This document shows, piece by piece, positions 1 to 11,025 of a DNA stretch of 31,380 bases. The DNA lies in contig JADRCO010000536.1 in NCBI GenBank assembly GCA_021464525.1, forward strand, positions 1 to 31,380, written 5' to 3'. This stretch comes from Rhizophagus sp. LPA8_4_AMF. Lineage: Eukaryota > Glomeromycota > Glomeromycetes > Glomerales > Glomeraceae. The notes below the pieces were generated by a model. That model had not been told where the DNA came from and did no database searches. It saw only the letters and a list, made by a program, of their open reading frames with translations. Position 1 is the stretch's first letter, and each line of letters begins with the position of its first letter. The position numbers were made by a program, and so were the translations under genes.

Positions 1-662
1 ACATATTTATAAATAAAATCTTTCATCACTTGGAAGAAAGAAAAAGGAATCATTTATTTTTCATTCTTATCATTTCAATTTTTTTCCTATTCTTTCTAAA
101 TCATAGAAAAAAAAAGAGATCTATCTATTTTTTTTTATAAAAAAGAAACTCTTTTTTCACAAAGAAGAAAAAAAAATAGAACATTCATTAAAAAAAGAAA
201 AAAAAAATTATATATATATAAAATACATACGTTCATTACAAGGGGGAGAGGGGAAGAAAACCAATTGAGGACAATATATAAATATTATAATCCTTTTTTT
301 TTTTTTAAAAAAAAAAAAAAATTTAGGAAACACACCTGGTGAACCTTTTTTTTGTATGTATATATATATATATATACTTTTTTTTGTTCGTTTGTTTGAA
401 AATATTTGTACAAATTAAGTTTGTTAATTAAAATACAAAAATAATTAATAATAACCATCGGAATTTTTGGTAATTAAAAAGGTTTGTGAAGAAGATATTA
501 TGGAAAACAATTTAATGCCAGATTATATTAAAAAAAATTAAATTACTATTAACTAAAATTCTATATTTACGAAATAATGGAGGTAATTTGACTTGCAATA
601 TCAAATGTAGAACACACACGAGAGGCAAACAAAAGAAAAAAGAAAGAAAAATCGCCTTTTTA
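1..662. other. AT-rich 3' flank of the Egh16-like gene
   Basis: This stretch is A/T homopolymers and dinucleotide runs, including a TA run near 357-376. I see no supported gene. A short minus-strand frame at 512-724 is only the 3' exon of the neighbouring gene read on into its flank. The region probably holds the 3' UTR and polyadenylation site of that gene. Confidence 0.6.
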
Positions 663-1535
663 TTATACGATGCTAAAACGAACGCAGTCATCGCTAGCTC
701 CTCTTTGTGCTTTTGGCTGAACAAAAGAAAAAAAAAAAAAGAAATGAGAATCCAGTAATCACGTGATATGTAACAATACAGAGAGAATAAAAAAATTATT
801 TATACATACCAATACAACAGATTGATGAGAGAAAGATGAGATGATGGTGCACACTCTGTATATACCTTTCTTTGGTAAACCCTTATCAACTTCAACTTTT
901 AAGATTCCATTCTTAGAAGGGTCGTTGAGACCTTTGAAGAAATCAAATTTAGTAGCATCGGGAAATTCTAAACTATCTTTATCTTTGCCGAGAAATTGGA
1001 TAGTAACGTGTTGATGACCTTGAATGAAACCATGCTTGTTTAAAACTTGTGGGAAAGTGTTATATGTAATTGCTGGATCACTGAAAAAACCAAGTTCTAA
1101 TTTTTCTGTTTTAACTTCAATAGTAAATGGTTTATTTTTCTTAATTTTTTGACCAACTTCAGGGTAAAGGATAAGGGTTGATGGCATATGTTCAACTTTT
1201 GGAATTTCACCTTGTGGTGTATTAGAGCAAACACCTGTAAGAATTTGAGTTCCATTTGCTTGTCTAAGTTGACCAGCTTTTGAGCCACCTTTTTTGAAGA
1301 TTGCACAGAAATCTTGAGGCAAATTCTTTTTAAAAGCATCTTTGCTTGGACCAACTATTACATCACAATCTTTTTTCTTTTCTTTTCGACCAACTGTTGT
1401 AACACAATCTGCTTTCTTTTCTTTTTTACATTTTTTCAAATCCGTTTTACAACTTGAATAACTAGCTGAGACTTCAGAACCGATGAAAGTGAGAACGAAA
1501 ATGATAAGAGCCAAGATAGCAACGGAATTTCTCAT
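663..1535 (-). CDS. Egh16-like (MAS/GAS1-type) secreted protein
   Basis: Two exons, 1535-810 and 716-663, are joined by a 93-nt GT-AG intron (GTATGT...TTCAG) to give 259 aa. Residues 1-24 form a signal peptide ending VSA. Residues 29-65 are Lys/Cys-rich and hold an imperfect duplication (ADCVTTVG and KDCDVIVG). Residues 115-259 match the Egh16-like virulence-factor family seen in appressorium proteins of plant-pathogenic fungi: LYPEVG, GHQHV (His174, His176), FDFFKGLND, GIYRV and SHQSVVL. The spliced end gives GASDDCVRFSIV, matching the family's conserved C-terminus (ALDDTVYF type), which confirms the intron. The family is secreted and linked to host-surface penetration, but its biochemical role is unknown. 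In a symbiotic fungus a role at the root interface would be inference. Confidence 0.82.
758..767. promoter_or_regulatory. ATCACGTGAT palindrome in the Egh16-like gene intron
   Basis: This is a perfect 10-bp palindrome with an E-box core (CACGTG), the type bound by fungal bHLH factors such as Cbf1 and Pho4. It lies inside the single intron of the gene. Its function is inferred from sequence only. Confidence 0.35.
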
Positions 1536-1734
1536 TTTGAATATTTTTTGAAAGATAAAAAAATTATGAAATGGATATATGAATGAGAATGGTTCTGAAG
1601 GAATTTATGTAGCTCTCGGTGTGTAGGTAAAAAAGTGAGAGAATTAAAGTTAGTTCAGACGAAGCTGAATTTATTAACAAACAACGATATTTGGAATAGG
1701 AGTGAAGAAAAAAAAATCCGGGCGAATTCCATCT

Positions 1735-1748
1735 GTTTATATATAAAA
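1735..1748 (-). promoter_or_regulatory. TATA-like element upstream of the Egh16-like gene
   Basis: Read on the minus strand this gives TTTTATATATAAAC, about 200 nt upstream of the ATG at 1535. In such AT-rich DNA a chance match is likely, so this is only a candidate. Confidence 0.3.
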
Positions 1749-2676
1749 ACTTTTTTATATGATTAAATTAAAATTTTAATCTGTACAGCACGTAGTGTGA
1801 ATTAAATATGTATACATTCAGAATAAAATAATGAGAAATACGTAAAAATATTTCATAATATATTTCATCATTAAAAAAAAAAAAAGGTAAAATCATTACC
1901 AAATTTGTTAAATAATTGAATAACGGGAATTTCTTTCCAAATATAATATTTTTTTTTTATCTAAACCCCGATGAAATTGCATATTACTAAATTTGGTATA
2001 AGAATAAATTGCATGGAATACGATAATCCCAAACTCTTTGTTATATACAATTATATTAACAAGGTAAATTATTCTAAGATTATTTTATATATTAAAAAGG
2101 GAAGAAAAACTAAAAAGGTGAACAACTTCAGATTTAAAATAATATAATGGTCGATGATTTTAACTTTTTTTAAATCATATCAAAATTGATTCAACCTTTA
2201 ATCCGTTAGTACGATTTTTTTCATTTCTTTTTTGCATAAATTATTAAAGATCGTCAATACATTTTTTTTTTTACCGCTTTTTTTTTTAAAAAAAGAAAAG
2301 AGACTAAAAAAAATTTATATATTTTTTTAATTTTTATACATCAAATAATTTTCTTTCATAGAAAGTATATACATTAATATTTTATAGGAAGATAATGGAA
2401 GTAATAGGTGAAATTAAATGCAATGTAATGAATAAAGTTTCATTAGAAGATATCAACCATATCAACCAATCAATTGTAAACAAAAAACTACAGGGACCCA
2501 AAATAAATAATAAAACTAAAATAAAAAGGGTTTAGAAAAAGAAAAAATGGGAAAAATCATTGAGAATAAAATGGAAATTCTTGTAATTTAATTAGTACAA
2601 TTTTTTTTATTAGTTTCAAATTTTGCACATTATAATTTACTCTTTTTTTTTTCTTTTTATCTTATCAGTTGAATAA

Positions 2677-2823
2677 ATGAATAAATTAATTAAAAAAAAT
2701 TGTTGTCATGATGTTTTTGGGATAAATGAAGTTCCGGGAAAGTTATCAAGAGGATCTGGAGAAATGAATGTTTTATTGGAAAGATTTACGAGACCGAACA
2801 AATTGCGTTTTATCATTCTTTAA
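2677..2823 (+). CDS. Possible small protein or relic exon, 48 aa
   Basis: An ATG frame encodes 48 aa. It differs from neighbouring chance ORFs in having a balanced, charged composition (for example NEVPGKLSRGSGEMN and ERFTRPNKLRF). There is no signal peptide, no membrane span and no family I recognise. It stands alone in gene-poor DNA. It may be a true microprotein, a relic exon or chance. Confidence 0.15.
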   Translation: MNKLIKKNCCHDVFGINEVPGKLSRGSGEMNVLLERFTRPNKLRFIIL

Positions 2824-2840
2824 AACTAAAGTATGCTATA

Positions 2841-2847
2841 TCACGTG
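2841..2847. promoter_or_regulatory. TCACGTG box, intergenic
   Basis: An E-box core in the context TATATCACGTGAAAA. It is one of seven TCACGTG sites in the window and is not close to a recognised gene start. Confidence 0.25.
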
Positions 2848-4045
2848 AAAACCGTCCAAGAAAAAGTTTATCGGGGATTTCTGACCGATTTTGTAATTTA
2901 CTATAACTTATCTGTAAGGATTTATGAGCACATGGACTTACCATCAATGTTTCTTACCAAATGAAGTAATTATCTTTTTTTTACACTTTACGTTGCTGCC
3001 TTTTACCCGTTACGACCCCGAAATGACTTTTGCTTATAAGACGTAACAACATTTAATTACAGTATGTGAGTGTCTTGAATGAACATTAATTTAATGTTGC
3101 ACATTCTATAAGGAAGAAAAAAAAAATACACATCTTTCGATTACCAAATAATTTATTATAACTTTTCTTTTTTATTTTTCTTTTTTGAAAAAAAATATGA
3201 TCTTTATCAAGTTTCAGAATTATCATCTTTTTAATTTTAAATTTTTATTTTATTTTATTTTATTGTTTTGAATGAATGAATAAAAATGGTGATGATAATG
3301 ATTATTTAATACTTAACAAAAAAAAATCTTAAAATAAAATTTTCTTTTTACTTTAAAAATTAAGAAAGTCTAAATTAATCTTAATAAGAAAGGATTATTC
3401 ATATTACTTAATCATCATTTAGAAAAAAAAACTTTTTTCGATTATAAAATATTTTATCCGTGTAATTAATCATTTTTTTAAAAAAAAATTGAAAATCACG
3501 ATGTTCTTTTTCAAAAAAAAAAAAAATTGATTCTTTAAACGCGTACAAAGTTTCAATAAAAAGAATAAAAAAAAGAAAAAAAAAATGTGGAGTTGTTTTG
3601 TGTTACTAAAAAATTTACCGGTAATTAAAGTATGATCAATCTAGCTAAGATCAGCTGATAAATTATTTTGTTTTCCAAAAAATTTTCCGGAAAGGTTAAA
3701 GCCGTTTTATGAATTTAATTCTCAAACCCTCCAACTTGCTCCAAGTACTACTGCGTTATTATACGCGAAAATGCGAAATCAAATCAAATCATTATTATCG
3801 TTATTATTACTTTGCCATTTTCAGGTATCAGGCCTATTACCCTATCCATGTAACCTTGGTTATTTTAATCCAAAAAAGGTGTAAAAAACAATCCACCTGT
3901 TGTAATAGGTCAAAACAAAAAAGCGATATAATGTAATATGACTTATTTTACTTATTTTGTTTACGATTTACATGTTGCAGGTAAAATGCAGTTAATTTAC
4001 ACAAAATTTTAAATTATGAGAAAATCGTTTATACATTTATTCTCA

Positions 4046-4078
4046 TATTATTATTATTATTATTATATATATATATAT
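4046..4078. repeat. ATT/TA microsatellite
   Basis: A run of ATT trinucleotides passes directly into a TA dinucleotide run, in intergenic DNA. Confidence 0.8.
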
Positions 4079-5847
4079 TTTCGAGTTTCATCGACGACCG
4101 AGAAAAAAGGAATGACTTATTTAGTTAATTGAATGATCCCTAAAGAGGGGATTAAGGAATCAAGGAATTATTACGATTTTGAAACGATTGAATTTTTAAA
4201 AGAAAAAAAACAAAAATAAATAAATCATATTAGATCATTTTATCAATTATCAGTTATCATTATTATAATTATCATACTAATGATATAATTATACCGAGCC
4301 TCATTAAAAAGAAAAGGTTTCAGTGTCACCTCCAATTTTTTTTTCCCTTTTCATAAAACAAGTCTCTAATCTTTCTTGAGTAACCTTATGAATCAATTAT
4401 TCATTTAAACTTTATTATAAGATAGAGATGGGACAAGTAAATATCTAATAAAAATAACTCAAAATTATATTTTTGTACTTAAATAAATTTTAGTTATCAT
4501 CTCATTTCAGTCTTTTCTTTTCTTTTCATAAAATTTTGTGTTTAATTATTTTATTTTATTTTTTTTAACGAAATCAAGTTTCTTTCGTAAGAGATTAATT
4601 TTATTTTCTTAAATATTTTGATTAAATTAATTGCATAATTAGCAATCGAATTATGAGTTGTCAAGAAGAAATCTTTTTTTTTATTACGTAAATATGTAAA
4701 TATAAACATACTCGTTTGGTCCGCTTGGTCTATAATAAAATAATATACTTCAAATTACGCAAAATTATGCTCTAAAAGTTCTATTTTTAGTTTAACCTTT
4801 TTTTAAGATGATTTATATTGATATCATATAACTGTTATAAATTTGTGAATTGAGTATTCATTAATTTATGCATCATTTTTTTTTATTAATAAAAAAAAAA
4901 AATGATTTTCAAAACATATAATGTAAATCTATTAACAATGGATTTAAATGATGTAATAAGTAATTTCGGTATTTAATACTATATTAAGAAATTTAAACCA
5001 TGTGGGTTTCCAATTATTTTCGATCTTTTTTTTCCCGGAAAATACTTTTTTTTTTATCGATCAGATCTTTTCTGCTAATATTCTATTATCCAACGATATG
5101 AATTTTTTTTTTAAATTAATCAAATCATCGATTTAATTAATTAAGTGGATTTCCAAAATGTATCGCTTAACTCGATATGTTTTAAAAAGGACATACCTAA
5201 AACTTTTGTTTATATTAGACGGTGAATTTTTTTTTTTTACAGTTTTCCTCGCTAATGTGAGTAATAATTGATAATGGTTAACCCTCGCTTTAATTCGGCT
5301 ATTAAAGTGATAGGTAATCGGAAAACTGGCGGAGAAATAATTTTTACTAAATCGGGTAATATTATTAATTTTAATGCATTTATTTAAATTTTTATATTAT
5401 GTAAAAATAAAATTTAGGTAAATCTAAATAAATAATTTATTTTTTTTTATATAATCTTATGATTAAAATCTTAAAAAAGAAAGAAAGAAAAAAAATTAAA
5501 AAGCTAAAAAATAAACAAAAGATATATTATCACGTTGTACCTTGCACGTTACACGTTGCGCAGTCAATCTCAAACCAAGTATATTTGATATCAAAATAAA
5601 TTTGATGAATCTTTTCATGATGTGCTTTTGCTATGTACATGAATTGTGACAATTTCATAAATAAAAGAACTACGATATAAATTGAAGAAAAAAATCAAAA
5701 CCCATAATAACAAATATAAAAACAACTGTGTATAAAAAGCAATATCGACAAGTTTCAACACGATCTACTTAAAAAAAAAAATGTCCTGTTATATCGTTAT
5801 ACCAAAATTCATGCGAAATCGCATCCTAATATTATCCTAAATAATAG

Positions 5848-5854
5848 TCACGTG
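5848..5854. promoter_or_regulatory. TCACGTG box downstream of the FUBP gene
   Basis: An E-box core about 170 nt beyond the FUBP stop codon. It could belong to the 3' flank or to nothing. Confidence 0.2.
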
Positions 5855-6020
5855 CAATATTCTCGCGAATAAAGAAAAGGTTACGACAATGATATTTCAC
5901 CAAAACTATTTGTTGAACGAAACAAATCACATTCACAACGCAGAAACAAAACCCATTTTTTTCAAATCTCTGATATTTCCAAGCAAACATTCAACAAAAT
6001 GAAAAAAAAACCAAAATTTA

Positions 6021-9000
6021 CTACTTTGGAGCCTCTGTAGAAAGATTAGTAGATGTTTGATAATTATATGCTGTTGGTTGTTGTGATTGCTGTTGCTGCT
6101 GCTGTTGTTGTTGTTGCTGCTGCTGCTGTTGTTGAAAATATTGTTGATAATAATTTGGTTGTTGATTATATTGATCTGGGGAATATTGTTGCGTATAATA
6201 TCCTGGATATTGAAGATTAGTTTGATCTCCACTTCCGGGTGGTGCAGTATTAGCCGTCGTTCCAGTGTTGAGGGTTGCAGGTGAGCTGTATGCAGTTGCA
6301 GTAGCACCTAAAATCGGATATCCACTGGCAGCTTGACTAACAGTTGCTGTTTGAATTTGTCCAGCAGCAACAGAGGGATATTGATTCGAAGATTGTGTTC
6401 CATAATTATAAGGAAATTGATAACTGTAATTTGGTGTTGCGGTTATCGATTGAGGATCTTGTTTTATTTCATTTACTGATCCAACTTTGGTTGGATCCAT
6501 CGTGGTTTGTTGAGTTGGATAATATCCAACTAAAGAAAAATAAAGTTTAAAATTTGAAATATATAAAAAAATCAAGAATTATATAATGGTATTACCTTGT
6601 GTCGGTTGGCCAGTAGGTTGATTACCGACAGCTTGTATAACAGGTTGAATAACAGGTTGTACTGTAGGCTGTACCGTGGGCTGTCCGATCTGTCCGGCAG
6701 TTGGTTGATTATACTGTGTAGGTTGTCCATAAGCACCGTACTGGGTAGTTTGGTATTGGTTATATGGTGTAGTATTTTGTGTAGTACCATATTGATTATA
6801 TTGACCGTAAGCTGTTTGTGGTTGCTGTCCTGTTACTCCATATGTATTGGCACTAGGATAACTACTAGAAGCGTTCTGAACATAATCATTTGACGTATTT
6901 TGATAAGTAGTTTGTTGTTGTGGCGCGGGATTATAAGTGTTGGTAGGATAGCCAGTTTGCTGATATCCTCCTGTATTACTATTAGTAACATTAGAGTTAC
7001 TAACTCCGCTTTGTTGATATCCGCTATTCTGTGGATATCCACCACCACCTTGTTGATAGTTATTCGGTTGGTAGGTTCCTTGTCGATAACTACTTTGTTG
7101 ATATCCACTTTGCTGGTACCCACTACCCTGTTGGTATCCACTTTGTTGATATCCGCTCGATCCGTAATCGCTAATGAGGGAAGGAAATAACTGATTAAAA
7201 AATTTTTTTCTTCTCTCCTTTCTTTTCTAAATTAACATTTAAATTTTGCTTACTTTCTTCCTTGATCGTTATTGTGACGAGATGGTCTCTCACGCTGTAT
7301 AAAAAAGTATCCACACAATAAAGCAAGAAAATCAAACAGAATAGAAAAAAAAGAATGCAACACAATCGATCAATAACAAAATGCAGGTAATGACCATGGG
7401 GCCTTTAAATTATCCAAAACTAAAGGAAAAACGATGCAATCACACTCAACAAGCGATGTCAAAAACGATAGTACATTTCCGGATGCAGCTTTTTCAAGAA
7501 TCAATGATTTCGCGATAGCGATATTTTCAGCAGTACCTACAAGCGACGACAACACGAATGCAAAACACATCGAACGACTGACATTGAATTTACAGCATTT
7601 ATTTGTGGACAAAGAAGTTATCATTTACAAGCAGACAATTACTTATATAAACTTGGACTCACCGATAATTTGAACATTACGATCCACAGGTGTAGCTCCA
7701 TGAACAGGCTCGATCTGAATTTTTGCGCCTGATTGTTGTTGAAGTGCTCTAACGGTCTCTCCCCCTAAAAAAATAAAATATTATTATTATTTTAATTACC
7801 GTTTCCTACGTAAATTACAAAATTTATAAATAAATAAAAAATTTGACATACCTTTTCCGATAATTAAGCCAACAGAATCATTCGGAACTTGGATGGTTAT
7901 ACTATCCTGATTCTGGTTTGACTTACCTGAATGGTGACTACCATATTGTCCATGATTAGAAGATCCGTAATGGCTACCACCATAACTACTTCCATGATGG
8001 CTTTCATTATTATAGTTATTTCCATAATTACTGGGACGATACTCTTTAGAATGACTCTATTGAAATAATAATAAAAATGGTTATTTGATAATAAATTTAA
8101 ACAAATAAAAGAAATTATTATTAAATAAGAAGACGACAAACCCTATCAGAACTCGTATCTCCATTATTAACAATTTCATCAATAAGAGCCTTTGCTCTCT
8201 GTACAGCAGCATCGTCACCAATTAAAGTTACAGAACGATCATTAGATTGTGGACTGGCTGCACTATCTGGAGTAACATTGATACGTGCACCACTTCTATC
8301 TTGTAAATCTCTGATGGTTTCTCCACCACGCCCAATTACAACACCAACTTTATTAACAGGAATGTGAATCGTAATAGTTGACCTATTACTACTACCACTG
8401 CCGTGCGAATCTCGACGACCAGTTAAAGTACCATTACTAGCATCTTCAACAAGTTGTTGGATCATCGCTCTAGCAGTTTTAACATCATCAACTTGGCCTG
8501 TAATAGTAACTCGTCTTTCAATAACATCCGGAGGTTGATCTAAATTTTTAATAAGAACTTTAATATATTTTCTTTTTTTCAAAAAAAAATTGTTTTAACA
8601 ATTACCTTGCGAAAATTGAATACGTGCTCCAGTATTTTTTTCGATTCTTTTTAAATTCTCTCCACCACGACCAATTACTAAACCTACAACGGCATTTGGA
8701 ACCTTAAATTCTTCATGACCAGTAGCGCGTGAATCACCTGGTCCGTAGTGTGAACCATGATGTGATCTACGTTCCTCGCTTCCAAGACCATAACGATGTC
8801 TATTTCCTCCGCCTCCGCCGCTGCCACCACCGCCGCCACCACCACCACCACCACTACTACTACCACCACCACCACTACTACTGTCATCTATTAATCATTT
8901 AATAATAAAACATATTAGTATTTATAATAAACGTTCATAATACAAATAAATATAAATAAAATTACATTCTGGACGAGAAGAACCACTATCATATGCCGCT

Positions 9001-10556
9001 CGTTTGGAATCTCTTCCATAATCATCATATCGTCCTCTATCACGGCGATTATAAGAATCTCTTCGATAATCATCTCGATAATCATCTCGACTATCTCTAG
9101 TAGAACTATGTGAATTATAACTATCCTCGTGCGATCTCTTAACGCCTTGTTGTGCACCTATATATGAAAAAAATATTAATAAGCATCAAAATAAAACAAT
9201 AATTTATTAATTATACATACTATTCTGTTGATTTTGAACTACAGCACCACTTTCATTATTGTTAAGTAATTTTGCTGCGATAGCATGAGCTTTCTTTATC
9301 GCATCTTCATAATCAAATGTACCAGTTGGTGTTGTAAGTGCAGAAGGAGGCTGTGCATTTTTATAGTCATCGGAAGATGTGTTTAAAGTATCCATTGGCT
9401 GAATATCATCATTAGTCGCACTTGATGCGTTTTGAACGAGAGGAATTGATAATGGTTGCAATTGTTGTGGTGGTGGAATTTCGGTTGATTCACTAACGAT
9501 AGGTTGAACAGTTTTATCATTCACAACTTGTTCTGACTTTTGTTCAGGTGGTTGTTGAGAAATATCTTGATCTATAATCATAGGTTGTTGAGTACTTTGT
9601 ATACTTTGAGAATTCTCAACATTCTGATCTTTTTGAACATTTTGTGTATTCTGGACAGTCGGGTCACTTCGAACATCTTCAACTGGGACTGGAACGTTCT
9701 GAGGATTTTGAATATCCTTAACATTTTGCATAATAGGAGAACTTTGAGCATTTTGAGCCACTTGAACACTTTGTACATCATGAACAATCGGAGTATTTTG
9801 AATGTTTTGAGTACTTTGCATATTCTGTACGCTTTGAGCGTCTTGAATAACTGAAGCATTTGAAGAATTTTGAATGTTTTCCACGTCTTGAACAACAGAA
9901 GAATTTTGAGAATTTTGAATGTTCTGAACAATTTCATCTGTTTTATTAATATTTTCAGTAATATCCTCAACAGGTCTTTCAGCGTTCTCAGTTATTACAG
10001 AAGTTTCACTTGTTAAAATAGTTTCAAGTTCTTCGTTAATCTCATTGCTAGCATTATCTTCGCTATCTTCGTTAGTCTCATTTGTTGCATCGGCTGTAGG
10101 CGGAACATCGCTCGTTTCGTTTATTACGCTCGTTTCAGTTAAATCGGTAGATTGCGGTTCTTGTTGGTTTGGAACTTCTGATGATTTAATCTGTTGTTCT
10201 TCAGGTAAAGTGATAATACTAGAAAAGATCTCGTCTATTACTTTTTCAGAAACAGCTGGAGCATTCTCATCAGACAACCTTTGTTGCTCCTCAAGAGGGG
10301 GCAATTCAACTATAGTTGCCATAGAAACTCGGATTCCGGGTATATCACTCATATTATCTTCCTCTTCTATTTGAGCGGGAGGAACATTTTCTGATGTAGA
10401 GTCGGTTGTAGATTTTACGATGGTAACATCACCATTTTCACTATTGTCTACAATTTCCGTTGTTTGCATATCTGTAGTTTCTTTAGTTTCTTCTTTATTT
10501 GTAGAAGAAGTTATAAGGACTTCTTCCGAAACTTCTTCTGGTGTTTGCTCGTTCAT
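6021..10556 (-). CDS. FUBP/KSRP-type protein with three KH domains
   Basis: Ten exons give 1233 aa: 10556-9221, 9157-8966, 8887-8606, 8539-8142, 8056-7852, 7764-7663, 7536-7475, 7294-7254, 7170-6596 and 6529-6021. Residues 1-415 are acidic and disordered, with Gln-Asn repeats at about 208-323. Residues 418-431 (DAIKKAHAIAAKLL) match the FUBP N-box helix, and VKRSHED follows as in FUBP (KRPLED). After an RS/RD/Y stretch and a poly-Gly tract come KH1 (about 566-640, loop GRGG), KH2 (about 657-728, GRGG) and KH3 (about 787-857, GKGG). All three GxxG loops are intact. Residues 860-1233 are a Tyr/Gln/Gly/Ser prion-like tail ending in 16 Gln. Animal FUBPs have four KH domains and bind ssDNA/RNA to control transcription and splicing. 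The donor of exon 7 (GTACTA) is weak, so the join to exon 8 is the least certain. Confidence 0.88.
6087..6134 (-). repeat. Poly-Gln tract (CAA/CAG) in the FUBP gene
   Basis: Sixteen consecutive Gln codons, mixed CAA and CAG, encode residues of about 1197-1212. The mixture of codons suggests selection for the amino acid and less slippage than a pure repeat. Confidence 0.95.
8800..8887 (-). repeat. GGT/AGT-rich tract encoding Gly/Ser linker
   Basis: A trinucleotide-rich segment (GGT, GGC, AGT) at the start of FUBP exon 3 encodes about 26 Gly and Ser residues just before KH1. Its GC content stands out from the surrounding DNA. It is a flexible linker and a likely site of length variation. Confidence 0.9.
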
Positions 10557-10667
10557 TTTTTTTTTTTTTTTATATATAGCTTTGACCTAAGAACGGCGAA
10601 AAGCCAGATAAAATAAAAATCACGCCACATTTGCTCAATAATATTAAATCTAAGATCTCATGTTATA

Positions 10668-10674
10668 TCACGTG
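10668..10674. promoter_or_regulatory. TCACGTG box upstream of the FUBP gene
   Basis: An E-box core 112 nt upstream of the FUBP ATG, in the context TATATCACGTGTTTAC. Promoter-proximal placement makes it one of the better candidates. The similar box before BRAP2 lies 98 nt from its ATG. Confidence 0.35.
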
Positions 10675-10939
10675 TTTACATTAAAGAAACATTATTATTA
10701 ATTAAAAGTTATTAAAAAAAAAGGTGCATATTTGTATGTATATATATGTATAATGTTATATATTTGTTTTAAAGGACATCATTATTATTAAAAGAATTTA
10801 TTAATATAAAAAGCGTTATAAAGAAAAGTAATAAATACAAGAAAATAACAAAACTATCAAACTTATAATATTACATTCTACAGTATATATCTAATTAAAT
10901 AAAATTAATAATTATTATTTTTTTTAAAAAAAAACTCAC

Positions 10940-10958
10940 CTATTCTGTCTTCCACCAT
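10940..10958 (-). other. Putative alternative first exon or uORF exon of the FUBP gene
   Basis: On the minus strand an ATG frame (MVEDRI plus one base) runs straight into a consensus donor, G|GTGAGT at 10939. Two splicing outcomes make sense. Joining to the acceptor ending at 10587 (TTCTTAG) gives an 11-codon upstream ORF (MVEDRIGQSYI, stop) before the main ATG at 10556. Joining to FUBP exon 2 at 9157 is phase-compatible and gives MVEDRIGAQQGVKR, a protein of about 794 aa that lacks the acidic N-terminal region. The exon lies between the DM13 gene stop and the FUBP start. No transcript evidence is available here. Confidence 0.4.
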
Positions 10959-11025
10959 TGTATAGTATTAAAAAAAAAGGATTTTTTTAAAATATTGTTC
11001 TCTTCGATAAATTTAAATTATTCAA

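Larger units (their letters stand above)
1536..6020. other. 4.5-kb gene-poor AT-rich interval
   Basis: It lies between the Egh16-like promoter and the 3' end of the FUBP gene. It consists of A/T homopolymers, short microsatellites (ATT and TA runs at 4046-4078) and AT-rich unique DNA. The longest open frame (3709-3936, +) is Lys/Tyr/Ile-rich low-quality sequence with no family resemblance. A 48-codon frame at 2677-2823 has more balanced composition and is listed separately. TCACGTG boxes occur at 2841-2847 and 5848-5854. I see no tRNA, rRNA or transposase. Confidence 0.55.
10557..11025. other. FUBP 5' region
   Basis: This spacer separates the FUBP gene from the DM13 gene upstream on the same strand. 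A T-run of about 17 bases at 10556-10571 directly precedes the FUBP ATG. Besides the E-box and mini-exon listed separately, it is plain AT-rich DNA. Confidence 0.5.

Noticed and set aside
3709..3936. 75-codon plus-strand ORF in the gene-poor region
   Set aside because: Tyr/Ile/Lys-rich with no motif; expected by chance in AT-rich DNA.
6087..6284. Poly-Leu plus-strand ORF
   Set aside because: It is the antisense reading of the poly-Gln tract.
7370..7673. Opposing 79-84-codon frames within the FUBP gene
   Set aside because: They cover exon 7 and its flanking introns. The minus frame includes the real exon (TAENIAIAKSLILEKAASG) but runs on into intron; the plus frame is its shadow.
7897..7926. 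A 20-nt intron (GTAAGT...ATCAG) inside FUBP exon 5
   Set aside because: It is too short to splice, and the frame stays open through it and leads into KH3.
9540..10374. Plus-strand ORFs opposite FUBP exon 1
   Set aside because: Their Leu/Asn and Ser-rich composition mirrors the Gln-Asn repeats and acidic region on the coding strand.
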